NCBI RefSeq assembly: GCF_900187615.1
Contig: NZ_FYDO01000019.1
Coordinates: 62,001-126,000 of the forward strand
From: Pseudomonas sp. Irchel s3f7
Lineage (GTDB): Bacteria > Pseudomonadota > Gammaproteobacteria > Pseudomonadales > Pseudomonadaceae
Direction of reading: 5' to 3'
DNA: 64,000 nucleotides
Part shown: piece after piece, positions 35,002 through 44,259 of the stretch
Numbering within the stretch: position 1 is the stretch's first letter
Layout: each line of letters opens with the position of its first letter
Notes under the pieces: generated by a model
Seen by the model: the letters and a program-made list of their open reading frames with translations, nothing else
The model's database searches: none
Told to the model about the DNA's origin: nothing
Position numbers and translations under genes: made by a program

Positions 35002-35799
35002 ATGGCCAAGCATGATGACGCGCCTACTGACTTGATCCGGGCCGGGGATGTCAGCGGTTTTGATACCTGGGCATTGCCCAGTTTCGATCCGCCACCCCCC
35101 GAGCCGGAACCGGAGCCCGAACCCGAGCCGCCGGAAATGGAGGAAGTGCCGCTGGAGGAAGTCCAGCCACTGACCCTCGAAGAACTCGAAAGCATTCGCC
35201 AGGAAGCCTACAACGAAGGCTTCGCCGTGGGCGAGAAGGAAGGCTTTCACAGCACCACGCTCAAGGTCCGCCAGGAAGCCGAAGTGGCCCTGACCGCGAA
35301 GGTCGCGGCGCTGGAGCAGTTGATGACGCATCTGTTCGAGCCCATCGCCGAGCAGGACACGCAGATTGAGAAGTCCCTGGTTGATCTCGTGCAGCACATC
35401 ACCAAACAAGTGATTCAGCGCGAACTGGCCATCGACTCGACGCAGATCGAACACGTCATGCGCGAGGCGCTCAAGCTGTTGCCGCTGGGCGTCGGCAATG
35501 TGCGGTTGTACATCAATCCCCAGGATTTCGAACAGGTCAAAGCCTTGCGCGAGCGCCATGAAGAAACCTGGCGCATCGTCGAGGACGAGTCGCTGTTGGC
35601 GGGCGGTTGCCGGGTCGAGACGGAGCACAGTCGCATCGACGCGACGGTCGAAACCCGCGTCGCACGGGTGATGGACAAGCTGTTCGACCAATTGCACGAG
35701 CAAGCGCTGCACCCGGCGGCACCTGACGTGAGCCTGGAATTGCCCGTCGAGAGCAAACCCGCGGTCGCGCCAGAGCCGGACATTGCCGATGCGCCTTGA
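35002..35799 (+). CDS. fliH: Flagellar export regulator FliH
   Basis: A 265-residue cytoplasmic stator-like partner of the FliI ATPase. The N terminus is Pro/Glu-rich (EPEPEPEPEPPEMEE), and the C terminus holds the FliH/V-ATPase-E-like domain. It overlaps the fliI start by 11 bases. Poor sequence conservation is normal; position confirms it. Confidence 0.93.
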   Translation: MAKHDDAPTDLIRAGDVSGFDTWALPSFDPPPPEPEPEPEPEPPEMEEVPLEEVQPLTLEELESIRQEAYNEGFAVGEKEGFHSTTLKVRQEAEVALTAKVAALEQLMTHLFEPIAEQDTQIEKSLVDLVQHITKQVIQRELAIDSTQIEHVMREALKLLPLGVGNVRLYINPQDFEQVKALRERHEETWRIVEDESLLAGGCRVETEHSRIDATVETRVARVMDKLFDQLHEQALHPAAPDVSLELPVESKPAVAPEPDIADAP

Positions 35800-37147
35800 T
35801 CGCACCAGTTTCGCCAAACGCCTGGGCAGTTACGCCGAGGCGACGGAACTGGCCGGTGCTCCCATTCTTGAAGGCCGCCTGCTGCGCATGGTCGGCCTGA
35901 CCCTCGAAGCCGAAGGCCTGCGCGCCGCCATGGGCAGCCGCTGCATGGTCATCAACGACGACAGCTATCACCCGGTGCAGGTTGAAGCTGAAGTCATGGG
36001 CTTCTCCGGCAGCAAAGTCTTTTTGATGCCCGTCGGCAGCGTTGCCGGCATCGCCCCCGGCGCCCGCGTGGTGCCTCTGTCTGACACCGGTCGACTGCCC
36101 ATGGGCATGAGCATGCTCGGGCGTGTGCTTGACGGTGCCGGTCGTGCGCTGGACGGCAAGGGCGGGATGAAGGCCGAAGACTGGGTGCCGATGGACGGCC
36201 CGACCATCAACCCGCTCAAGCGCGAACCGATCAGCGAGCCGCTGGATGTGGGCATTCGTTGCATCAACGGCATGCTGACGGTCGGTCGTGGTCAGCGACT
36301 CGGGCTGTTCGCCGGTACCGGTGTCGGTAAATCCGTACTGTTGGGCATGATGACCCGGTTCACCGAGGCCGACATCATCGTCGTCGGACTCATCGGCGAG
36401 CGGGGTCGTGAAGTTAAAGAGTTCATCGAGCACATCCTCGGTGAAGAAGGGCTCAAGCGTTCAGTGGTGGTGGCGTCCCCGGCGGACGATGCGCCATTGA
36501 TGCGTCTGCGCGCCGCGATGTATTGCACGCGAATCGCCGAATACTTTCGCGACAAGGGCAAGAATGTCCTGTTGCTCATGGATTCCCTGACCCGTTTCGC
36601 CCAGGCCCAGCGGGAAATCGCGTTGGCCATTGGCGAGCCGCCCGCGACCAAGGGCTATCCGCCGTCGGTTTTCGCCAAGTTGCCGAAACTGGTGGAGCGA
36701 GCGGGCAACGCGGAGAAGGGCGGTGGTTCGATCACTGCGTTCTATACCGTGCTGTCCGAAGGCGATGACCAGCAGGACCCGATTGCCGACTCGGCGCGAG
36801 GCGTGCTCGACGGGCACATCGTGCTGTCCCGTCGACTCGCAGAAGAGGGGCATTACCCTGCCATCGATATCGAAGCGTCCATCAGTCGGGTGATGCCGGC
36901 GGTGGTGTCTCCGGAGCACATGGTGCGTGCGCAGTATTTCAAGCAATTGTGGTCGCGTTATCAACAGAGTCGCGACCTGATCAGCGTCGGTGCCTATGTC
37001 GCCGGCGGCGATCGCGAGACCGATCTGGCAATTTCCCTGCAGCCGCAATTGGTCAAATACCTGCGCCAGGGGCTCAACGACAGCATCAGCCTGGGCGAAA
37101 GCGAAGCGTACCTCGCCTCGATCTTCGCGCCTGCGGCTGGCGGTTAA
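35789..37147 (+). CDS. fliI: Flagellar export ATPase FliI
   Basis: A 452-residue F1-beta-like ATPase of type III export. The Walker A segment is GLFAGTGVGKSVLLG, followed by GLIGERGREVKEF and the Walker B region VLLLMDSLTRFAQAQREI. The start is ATG 35789 (MRLDRTSFAKRL), inside the end of fliH. Confidence 0.97.
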   Translation: MRLDRTSFAKRLGSYAEATELAGAPILEGRLLRMVGLTLEAEGLRAAMGSRCMVINDDSYHPVQVEAEVMGFSGSKVFLMPVGSVAGIAPGARVVPLSDTGRLPMGMSMLGRVLDGAGRALDGKGGMKAEDWVPMDGPTINPLKREPISEPLDVGIRCINGMLTVGRGQRLGLFAGTGVGKSVLLGMMTRFTEADIIVVGLIGERGREVKEFIEHILGEEGLKRSVVVASPADDAPLMRLRAAMYCTRIAEYFRDKGKNVLLLMDSLTRFAQAQREIALAIGEPPATKGYPPSVFAKLPKLVERAGNAEKGGGSITAFYTVLSEGDDQQDPIADSARGVLDGHIVLSRRLAEEGHYPAIDIEASISRVMPAVVSPEHMVRAQYFKQLWSRYQQSRDLISVGAYVAGGDRETDLAISLQPQLVKYLRQGLNDSISLGESEAYLASIFAPAAGG

Positions 37148-37153
37148 CCGGGC

Positions 37154-37603
37154 ATGGCGCAGACTCGGGCAGGGCGTCTGGCTCCCGTCGTGGAAATGGC
37201 GGAAAAAGTCGAGAAAACCGCGGTCCAGCGTTTGGGGCATTTTCAGGGTCAGGTGCGGCTGGCGGAAAGCAAACTCGCCGACCTCGAAGCCTTTCGTCTG
37301 GACTACCAGGAACAATGGATCGTACGCGGTAGCAGCGGCGTTTCCGGTCAATGGTTGCTGGGCTATCAAGGGTTTCTCGCGCAACTGGGCACGGCCATTG
37401 ACCAGCAGCGGCAAAGCCTTGCCTGGCATCAAAACAATCTGAACAAGGCGCGGGAAACCTGGCAGCAGGCGTTCGCAAGAGTCGAAGGTTTGCGCAAACT
37501 GGTTCAGCGTTATACCGATGAGGCGCGAGCGCTGGAAGACCGGCGTGAACAGAAGTTGCTGGACGAATTGTCCCAACGCTTGCCGCGCGAGAATCCGTAT
37601 TGA
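37154..37603 (+). CDS. fliJ: Flagellar export chaperone FliJ
   Basis: A 149-residue coiled-coil protein, rich in Gln, Arg and Glu, directly after fliI. In the export apparatus FliJ sits in the FliI ring like F1-gamma and escorts chaperones. Position and coiled-coil pattern support the call. Confidence 0.92.
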   Translation: MAQTRAGRLAPVVEMAEKVEKTAVQRLGHFQGQVRLAESKLADLEAFRLDYQEQWIVRGSSGVSGQWLLGYQGFLAQLGTAIDQQRQSLAWHQNNLNKARETWQQAFARVEGLRKLVQRYTDEARALEDRREQKLLDELSQRLPRENPY

Positions 37604-37626
37604 GTCAGTGGGGCCGCGTTATCGTT

Positions 37627-37693
37627 CATCGCGGGCAAGCCACGCTCCACAGGTTTTGCGTCGTTCGCGTGGGCGCGTGGCTTGCCCGCGATG
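37627..37693. repeat. REP inverted pair between fliJ and hsbA
   Basis: CATCGCGGGCAAGCCACGCT and AGCGTGGCTTGCCCGCGATG-like arms flank about 18 bases. It splits fliEFGHIJ from the hsbA-hsbR-hptB-fliK group. Confidence 0.72.
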
Positions 37694-37791
37694 GCGATTT
37701 CAGGGCCGCTGCAATGTTCATTCTTGCTCCAACCTCTACCCAATGCTAAACCTTGTACAAGCAGGTTCCTCAATGACAAGGAAGCCATGAC

Positions 37792-38091
37792 ATGCCAGTC
37801 GTTACTGAAATCTCCCCGGACGGGAAAAAGCTGACGATATCGATCAAGGGGCGATTTGATTTCGCCAAGCATCAGGAATTTCGCGAGTCTTACGAAAAAA
37901 ACCACCTTTCAGCCATTGTGGTCGACCTCAAAGAGGCCACCTACCTCGACAGCTCCGCATTGGGCATGCTGCTCTTGCTGCGTGATCACGCCGGCGGCGA
38001 AAGCGCTGATATCCGAGTGGTCAACAGCAGCTCGGATGTGCGAAAAATCCTCGCCATCTCTAACTTCGACAAACTGTTCGACATCAGTTGA
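37792..38091 (+). CDS. hsbA: Anti-sigma factor antagonist HsbA (STAS)
   Basis: A 99-residue STAS-domain protein; the phosphorylatable serine region is YLDSSALGMLLLL (S54/S55). In P. aeruginosa HsbA is phosphorylated and dephosphorylated by HsbR and partners FlgM or the cyclase HsbD to choose swimming or attachment. Neighbouring hsbR and hptB make this the same pathway. Its stop overlaps the hsbR start. Confidence 0.9.
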   Translation: MPVVTEISPDGKKLTISIKGRFDFAKHQEFRESYEKNHLSAIVVDLKEATYLDSSALGMLLLLRDHAGGESADIRVVNSSSDVRKILAISNFDKLFDIS

Positions 38092-39803
38092 ACACCGTGC
38101 AGCCGCTTGAGTTGCTGACGATCCTGATCGCCGAGGACAGCGCTGCTGATCGCATGCTGTTGGCGAGCATTTTGCGTCGTCAGGGGCATGCGGTACTGAC
38201 AGCGGCCAACGGTGCGGAGGCGGTCGATGTTTTCCGCGAACTTCGGCCGCATTTGGTGCTGATGGACGCGATGATGCCGGTGATGGACGGCTTCGAGGCG
38301 GCCCGGCAGATCAAGGCGTTGTCCGGGGAAAACCTGGTGCCGATCATCTTCCTCACGTCGTTGTCCGAGAACGAAGCCCTGGCCCGCTGCCTGGAGGTGG
38401 GGGGCGACGACTTTCTGGCGAAACCCTATAACCAGGTCATCCTCGCTGCCAAGATCAAGGCGATGGATCGTCTGCGACGGTTGCAGGCCACCGTGCTGCA
38501 GCAGCGTGACCAGATCGCCAGACACCATGAATACCTGCTCAACGAGCAACGCGTAGCCAAAGCCGTTTTCGACAAGGTCGCGCACTCCGGTTGCCTGAAT
38601 GCCGCTCCCAATATCCGCTATTTGCAGTCGCCTTATGCGCTGTTCAACGGTGACCTGTTGCTGGCCGCGTACACCCCGGCGGGCGACATGCATGTGCTGC
38701 TCGGCGATTTCACCGGCCACGGTTTGCCCGCCGCCGTGGGTGCCATGCCCCTGGCCGAAGTCTTTTACGGCATGACCGCCAAGGGGTATGGGGTGTCGGA
38801 AACCCTGCGCGAGATGAATGCCAAGCTCAAACGCATCCTGCCCGTGGACATGTTCTGTTGCGCGATCTTGCTGTGCCTGAGTTTTCAGCGGCGCTCGGTG
38901 GAGGTCTGGAACGGTGGCATGCCGGACGGATACCTGCATCACATTGCCGACGGTGAACGCGAGCCCCTGGCGGCGCGGCATCTGCCACTTGGCGTGCTGA
39001 GTCCGGAGTCGTTCGATGACCGCACCGAGGTGCACCCCATGGCCATCGGGGACCAGGTTTTCCTGCTATCCGACGGTGTAGTCGACACCTGTAATGCCGA
39101 TGACCAACTGTTTGGCGTGGAGCGATTGCAGCAGGTGTTCGCGGCCAATCGGCAACCTGATGCCGTGTTCGAAGAGATCAAGCAGGCACTGCGGGATTTT
39201 GGCGGTGAGTCCCGCGATGATGTCAGCATGGTCGAGATCAGTCTGTTGGAGCCGGCGCAGATCAGCCCGCCAGCGTTAATGTATTCCGACAGTGGTCAGT
39301 CCTGTCCGCTGGATTGGTCGGTCAGCTTCGAGTTTCGCGCCGCAACGCTCAAACGCTTCAATCCGTTGCCCTATCTGTTGCAATTGCTGCTGGAAGTGCA
39401 TGGCCTGCGCGCTCAGAGCGGGGCGCTGTACAGTGTGCTGGCGGAGTTGTACTCCAATGCACTGGAGCATGGCGTTCTGGGTCTGGATTCAAGTCTCAAG
39501 CGCAATGCCTCCGGTTTTGCACGCTATTATCAACAGCGCAGTGTCCGCCTCGAGGCGCTCGAGGACGGCTATATCCGGGTGAATTTGCAGGTAGCACCGA
39601 GAGACGAGGGTGGTTGCCTGACCATTCACGTCGAGGACAGCGGCAAAGGTTTTGATGTGGTGCGAGTGATGGAGAGACCCTTGGATGACGTCCGTCTGTC
39701 GGGACGTGGGATCAGTCTGATCCGTCAGTTGGGCCGAAACGCTCAATGGACCGACAATGGTCGAAGTGCCCGCGTGGAGTTTTTCTGGAAGGCTCTGGCA
39801 TAA
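38088..39803 (+). CDS. hsbR: Response regulator with phosphatase and kinase domains, HsbR
   Basis: A 571-residue three-domain protein: receiver (about 10-130; phosphoacceptor D60 in LVLMDAMMPVMDG), PP2C/SpoIIE phosphatase (about 180-390; GDFTGHGLPAAVGA, LSDGVVDTCN) and a C-terminal HATPase domain of anti-sigma kinase type (ELYSNALEHGV, DSGKGFDV, SGRGISLI). It receives phosphate from HptB and controls HsbA. The start is TTG 38088 overlapping the hsbA stop, or GTG 38097; neither has a strong SD, so coupling is likely. Confidence 0.92.
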   Translation: MNTVQPLELLTILIAEDSAADRMLLASILRRQGHAVLTAANGAEAVDVFRELRPHLVLMDAMMPVMDGFEAARQIKALSGENLVPIIFLTSLSENEALARCLEVGGDDFLAKPYNQVILAAKIKAMDRLRRLQATVLQQRDQIARHHEYLLNEQRVAKAVFDKVAHSGCLNAAPNIRYLQSPYALFNGDLLLAAYTPAGDMHVLLGDFTGHGLPAAVGAMPLAEVFYGMTAKGYGVSETLREMNAKLKRILPVDMFCCAILLCLSFQRRSVEVWNGGMPDGYLHHIADGEREPLAARHLPLGVLSPESFDDRTEVHPMAIGDQVFLLSDGVVDTCNADDQLFGVERLQQVFAANRQPDAVFEEIKQALRDFGGESRDDVSMVEISLLEPAQISPPALMYSDSGQSCPLDWSVSFEFRAATLKRFNPLPYLLQLLLEVHGLRAQSGALYSVLAELYSNALEHGVLGLDSSLKRNASGFARYYQQRSVRLEALEDGYIRVNLQVAPRDEGGCLTIHVEDSGKGFDVVRVMERPLDDVRLSGRGISLIRQLGRNAQWTDNGRSARVEFFWKALA

Positions 39804-39833
39804 TCCTCGAATTCTTGATCAGGGAGTGAGCAA

Positions 39834-40184
39834 GTGGCTGATAAACATCTGGACCCGGACGTATTGAGTGCGTTGCGGGAGGTCATGGAGGATGAGTATC
39901 CGAAGTTGCTCGATACTTTTCTTGCCGACTCTGAAGCGCGTTTGAATCTTCTGCACGCAACAGAAGACACTGCGCAGCTCATTGAAGCTGCTCACAGCCT
40001 CAAAGGCAGCAGCGGCAACCTGGGGGCTAACAGGCTCGCCGAGCTGTGTAGCCAACTCGAACACAACGCCAACAGCATGCCTTCCCAAAGCATCAAAAAG
40101 CTGATCGCTGAGATTGATGACGAGTTCGCGATCGTGAGGCCACTTTACGAAGCCGAACGGCAACGTTCTCTGACCGAAAGCTGA
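39834..40184 (+). CDS. hptB: Histidine phosphotransfer protein HptB
   Basis: A 116-residue four-helix HPt protein with phosphoacceptor H54 in AAHSLKGSSGNLGA. In P. aeruginosa HptB takes phosphate from several hybrid kinases and passes it to HsbR. The start is GTG 39834, preceded by AGGGAG. It completes hsbA-hsbR-hptB. Confidence 0.92.
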   Translation: MADKHLDPDVLSALREVMEDEYPKLLDTFLADSEARLNLLHATEDTAQLIEAAHSLKGSSGNLGANRLAELCSQLEHNANSMPSQSIKKLIAEIDDEFAIVRPLYEAERQRSLTES

Positions 40185-40284
40185 CCTGTCCGATACGATT
40201 CTTCTCTTTCGGCTGAAACTGGCTCGCCCCTTGCAGATAACTTTTCAACTGTATCTACGAGCCCCGTGCGGCGGAGACCGTTTC

Positions 40285-41634
40285 ATGTCTGTCACTCCCA
40301 ATATCCTGCTTCAGGCCACCGCACAGGCCAAGGCGCAAGCGGCGTCCGCCAATAGCCCGGCGCTGGCGGCCGAGCCTGAAGGCAAGGCGTCCAGCTTTGC
40401 TCATGTGTACGCCAATCAGGCCCAGAACAAGCCTTCGGCGATGGGCGATGGCTCGTCCAAATCAATGCGCGATAAAGCGGTTGATGGGCCCGGCAAAAAA
40501 GACAGCGGCGACGACAAGTCTGCCGCTGTGCAGCCAGCCATTGCCGATAACGGCAAATCCTTGCCCGCCGACAAACCGTCGCCCGCTGATGACACGTCGG
40601 TCAGTGATGAGGTCTCAGAGGCCGAACAGGCTCCGTTCGTCGATACACTGCCAACTGACCCTGCGCTCGACCCGGCATTGCAACAGGTCGCTCAAGCGTT
40701 AGTGCCAGCACCGCTGCCAGTGACGGATGCCGCACAGCCCGCAGAGGAAACACCGTTGGCGTCAGCTATTCCAGCTGCCGCGACGACGGCGCTGGTAGCC
40801 ACCGACGGGGATTTCGATCCAGAGGCCGACCCGCTCGATGCGCTGCCGGCGTTGCGCCTGGCCATGGAGCAGAGTGGGCATGTGTCCGCGTCCAGCCAGG
40901 CTCAGGCGAAGAGTGCACAGACACCCGCCCAGGCACAGGCTGACGGAGAGTCAACCGCGGCACAGAATTTTGCTGCGGGAATGGCGAACATGCTGGACGT
41001 GCAGGTCGACAAGGACAGCACCAGCCAGGGAGGCGACAACGCGTTCAGTGGTCTGATCGACGACGGTCTCAAGGATCTGAAGAGCGCCAGCAGCGATACC
41101 CGTGTCGATGATTTCGCCAACCGTCTGGCCGCGTTGACCCAGGCTGCCACGCCGAAAACCGCCAACGCCTTGCCAGTGAACCAGCCGATTGCCATGCATC
41201 AAAGTGGTTGGACCGAAGAAGTGGTGAACCGGGTCATGTACCTGTCCAGCGCCAATCTCAAGGCGGCTGACATACAGTTGCAGCCCGCGGAACTGGGGCG
41301 CCTGGATATTCGGGTGAACATGGTCCCGGATCAGCAGACCCAGGTAACGTTCATGAGCGCCCATCCGGGTGTCCGTGAAGCGCTCGACAGTCAGGTGCAC
41401 CGCTTGCGGGACATGCTTGTGCAGCAGGGTATGGGACAGGTTGACGTCAACGTCTCCGACCAGTCCCGTGGTTCACAGGATCAAGGGCAGCATCAGCAGG
41501 CCCGCAACGGTCGAACCAACGCCAATGGCGGTCGACTTGACGGCGTGGACGAGAGTCTCACCCCAAGCGTCGCCGAAGTCGCCGCTACCACCACCAGCGT
41601 GATCGGCTCCAGCGCGGTCGATTACTACGCCTGA
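40285..41634 (+). CDS. fliK: Hook-length control protein FliK
   Basis: A 449-residue secreted molecular ruler. A long Ala/Asp/Pro-rich disordered region (about 1-310) precedes the C-terminal Flg_hook domain, with LQPAELGRLDIRVNM and FMSAHPGVREALDSQV, which contacts FlhB to switch export specificity. GGAGA precedes ATG 40285, chosen over the upstream in-frame ORF start. Confidence 0.93.
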   Translation: MSVTPNILLQATAQAKAQAASANSPALAAEPEGKASSFAHVYANQAQNKPSAMGDGSSKSMRDKAVDGPGKKDSGDDKSAAVQPAIADNGKSLPADKPSPADDTSVSDEVSEAEQAPFVDTLPTDPALDPALQQVAQALVPAPLPVTDAAQPAEETPLASAIPAAATTALVATDGDFDPEADPLDALPALRLAMEQSGHVSASSQAQAKSAQTPAQAQADGESTAAQNFAAGMANMLDVQVDKDSTSQGGDNAFSGLIDDGLKDLKSASSDTRVDDFANRLAALTQAATPKTANALPVNQPIAMHQSGWTEEVVNRVMYLSSANLKAADIQLQPAELGRLDIRVNMVPDQQTQVTFMSAHPGVREALDSQVHRLRDMLVQQGMGQVDVNVSDQSRGSQDQGQHQQARNGRTNANGGRLDGVDESLTPSVAEVAATTTSVIGSSAVDYYA

Positions 41635-41653
41635 CGAACACAACGCCCAACCT

Positions 41654-41753
41654 TGTAGGAGCGAGCTTGCTCGCGATGGACGTTAACGATGACGAGTGCC
41701 GTCTGGATAAACGCGGCGCTCTCACGTCTTTCGCGAGCAAGCTCGCTCCTACA
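41654..41753. repeat. REP inverted pair between fliK and fliL
   Basis: TGTAGGAGCGAGCTTGCTCG... and ...CGAGCAAGCTCGCTCCTACA flank about 55 bases. It separates fliK from the fliLMNOPQR-flhB operon. Confidence 0.82.
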
Positions 41754-41819
41754 TGGCATAACACTTGCTCTTGCCTATCCGTGCGACTGTGAAAACCCGA
41801 ATAGTGACGGATTATTGGC

Positions 41820-42320
41820 ATGGCGAAGAGCGACGCAGCAGTAAAAGACCCCGCAACCAAAGGCAAACTCAAGCTGATTATCGCGATCGTGGTGGCCCTG
41901 CTGCTGGCGATCGGTTTGTCCGTGGGGGCGACCTGGTACTTCATGCACAGCGCTCAGAGCAAGCCTGCCGCCGTGGCTGAGACCGCCCCGATCGGCAAGC
42001 AGCCAGCGATTTTCGAACCGATGGCGCCGGCATTCGTGGCCAACTTCAACCAGAACGGTCGCCAGCGTTACATGCAAGTGAGCATCACCATGCTCGGGCG
42101 TAACCAGGCTGATCTGGAAGCGCTCAAGGTCCACATGCCAGTGATCCGCAATAACCTGGTCATGCTGTTCTCCGGTCAGGACTTCGCGACCCTCGCGTCG
42201 CCGGTCGGCCAGGAAATGCTGCGCCAGAAAGCAACGGCCAGTGTCCAGGAAGTGGCGCAGAAAGAGCTGGGCAAAGTGGTGATCGAACAGTTGCTTTTCA
42301 CTAATTTCGTACTGCAGTAG
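41820..42320 (+). CDS. fliL: Basal body-associated protein FliL
   Basis: A 166-residue inner-membrane protein with one transmembrane helix (about 18-40) and a periplasmic domain of stomatin-like fold, which in other species rings the stator units. The core RYMQVSITMLGRN and C-terminal VIEQLLFTNFVLQ are conserved. First gene of fliLMNOPQR-flhB. Confidence 0.95.
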   Translation: MAKSDAAVKDPATKGKLKLIIAIVVALLLAIGLSVGATWYFMHSAQSKPAAVAETAPIGKQPAIFEPMAPAFVANFNQNGRQRYMQVSITMLGRNQADLEALKVHMPVIRNNLVMLFSGQDFATLASPVGQEMLRQKATASVQEVAQKELGKVVIEQLLFTNFVLQ

Positions 42321-42329
42321 GAACACGAC

Positions 42330-43298
42330 ATGGCCGTGCAGGACCTGCTGTCCCAGGATGAGATCGATGCGCTGTTGCATGGCGTCGACGATGGTCTGGT
42401 ACAGACCGAGAACGCTGCCGAACCCGGCAGCGTCAAAAGCTATGACCTGACCAGTCAGGACCGCATCGTCCGTGGACGCATGCCGACGCTGGAAATGATC
42501 AACGAACGTTTCGCCCGCTACACGCGCATCAGCATGTTCAACATGCTGCGTCGTTCCGCGGACGTGGCGGTCGGTGGTGTGCAGGTGATGAAGTTCGGCG
42601 AATACGTGCACTCGCTGTACGTGCCGACCAGCCTCAACCTGGTCAAGATCAAACCCCTGCGCGGTACCGCGCTGTTCATCCTCGACGCCAAACTGGTGTT
42701 CAAACTGGTGGACAACTTCTTTGGCGGCGATGGCCGTCACGCGAAGATCGAAGGCCGTGAATTCACGCCGACCGAACTGCGTGTGGTGCGCATGGTGCTG
42801 GAGCAAGCGTTCGTCGATTTGAAGGAAGCCTGGCAGGCGATCATGGAAGTGAACTTCGAGTACATCAACTCGGAAGTGAACCCGGCCATGGCCAACATCG
42901 TCGGCCCCAGCGAAGCCATTGTGGTGTCGACGTTCCACATCGAACTCGATGGCGGTGGCGGCGACCTGCACGTGACCATGCCGTACTCGATGATCGAGCC
43001 GGTGCGCGAAATGCTCGATGCCGGCTTCCAGTCCGACCTCGACGATCAGGACGAGCGCTGGGTCAATGCCCTGCGCCAGGACGTACTGGATGTCGACGTG
43101 CCGATCGGTGCCACCGTTGCGCGACGTCAGTTGAAACTGCGCGACATCCTGCACATGCAGCCGGGGGACATCATCCCGGTCGAAATGCCGGAAGACATGA
43201 TCATGCGCGCCAACGGCGTACCGGCCTTCAAGGTCAAGATGGGCTCGCACAAAGGCAACCTGGCGTTGCAAGTGATCGAGCCGATCGAGCGTCGTTGA
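42330..43298 (+). CDS. fliM: Motor switch protein FliM
   Basis: A 322-residue switch protein. The N-terminal CheY-binding peptide LSQDEIDALLHGV (residues 7-19) is intact. Middle CheC-like domain (TLEMINERFARYTRISMFNM) and C-terminal SpoA domain (LKLRDILHMQPGDIIPVEMP) follow. CheY-P binding here flips motor direction. Confidence 0.98.
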   Translation: MAVQDLLSQDEIDALLHGVDDGLVQTENAAEPGSVKSYDLTSQDRIVRGRMPTLEMINERFARYTRISMFNMLRRSADVAVGGVQVMKFGEYVHSLYVPTSLNLVKIKPLRGTALFILDAKLVFKLVDNFFGGDGRHAKIEGREFTPTELRVVRMVLEQAFVDLKEAWQAIMEVNFEYINSEVNPAMANIVGPSEAIVVSTFHIELDGGGGDLHVTMPYSMIEPVREMLDAGFQSDLDDQDERWVNALRQDVLDVDVPIGATVARRQLKLRDILHMQPGDIIPVEMPEDMIMRANGVPAFKVKMGSHKGNLALQVIEPIERR

Positions 43299-43365
43299 TC
43301 GGCGCTCCAAACACATTCGCAGTTAACCGAATTCTGAATTTTTGCTCGCCGAGGACACTGACACT

Positions 43366-43812
43366 ATGAACACGCAAGACGATCAGGCTCTGGCCGATGA
43401 ATGGGCTGCCGCCCTGGAAGAAACCGGTGACGCCGGGCAGGCCGATATCGATGCCTTGCTGGCAGCCGACACGGGCAATTCGTCATCCAACCGTCTGCCG
43501 ATGGAGGAGTTCGGCAGCGTGCCGAAAAACAACGAGCCGGTCACTCTCGACGGCCCGAACCTGGATGTGATTCTCGATATCCCGGTATCGATTTCCATGG
43601 AAGTGGGCAGCACCGACATCAACATCCGCAACCTGCTGCAACTCAACCAGGGTTCGGTGATCGAGCTGGATCGTCTGGCCGGTGAGCCGCTGGATGTGCT
43701 GGTCAACGGCACACTCATCGCCCATGGCGAAGTGGTGGTGGTCAACGAGAAGTTCGGCATCCGCCTGACCGACGTGATCAGCCCAAGCGAACGCATCAAG
43801 AAGCTGCGCTGA
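43366..43812 (+). CDS. fliN: Motor switch protein FliN
   Basis: A 148-residue switch protein. The C-terminal SpoA domain (DIPVSISMEVGSTDINIRNL, GTLIAHGEVVVVNEKFGIRL) is typical. The N-terminal extension is odd: AGQADIDALLAAD (about 23-35) resembles the CheY-binding EIDALL peptide of FliM. ATG 43366 is preceded by GAGGA at ten bases. fliO starts right at its stop. Confidence 0.96.
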   Translation: MNTQDDQALADEWAAALEETGDAGQADIDALLAADTGNSSSNRLPMEEFGSVPKNNEPVTLDGPNLDVILDIPVSISMEVGSTDINIRNLLQLNQGSVIELDRLAGEPLDVLVNGTLIAHGEVVVVNEKFGIRLTDVISPSERIKKLR

Positions 43813-44259
43813 GTGAAAAAGGTTCTGGGCGTTCTTCTGGCATTGCCGTTGACTGCACTGGCGGCCGAGCCGGTCGCAACGGCCGCCGTCGCTGCTGCGC
43901 CGACGGTCAACAGCGGTGTGGCCGGGCAACTGACGCAACTGGTGTTTGGTTTGCTGTTGGTGCTCGGGCTGATCTTCTTCCTGGCCTGGTTGCTGCGCCG
44001 GGTGCAGCAGGCCGGACCCGCAGGCAAAGGGCAAGTCATCGAGTTGATCGGGTCCCGCGCACTGGGTCCGCGTGACCGGTTGATGCTGGTGCAGGTTGGC
44101 AATGAGCAGATTCTGCTGGGACTGAGTCCTGGGACCATCACCGCGCTGCACGTCCTCAAAGAGCCGGTGCAGGTGCCGAGCACGATTGAAAAAACGACGC
44201 CGGAATTTGCCCAGCGCCTGCTGGAGATCCTGGGCAAAGATCACAAGGATAAGAAGTAA
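43813..44259 (+). CDS. fliO: Flagellar export protein FliO
   Basis: A 148-residue membrane protein that helps assemble the FliP ring. Signal-like N terminus (VLGVLLALPLTALAAEP) and one transmembrane helix (about 43-62) precede a small cytoplasmic domain (LIGSRALGPRDRLMLVQVG). The GTG start directly follows the fliN stop; the fliP ATG overlaps its stop. Confidence 0.93.
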   Translation: MKKVLGVLLALPLTALAAEPVATAAVAAAPTVNSGVAGQLTQLVFGLLLVLGLIFFLAWLLRRVQQAGPAGKGQVIELIGSRALGPRDRLMLVQVGNEQILLGLSPGTITALHVLKEPVQVPSTIEKTTPEFAQRLLEILGKDHKDKK

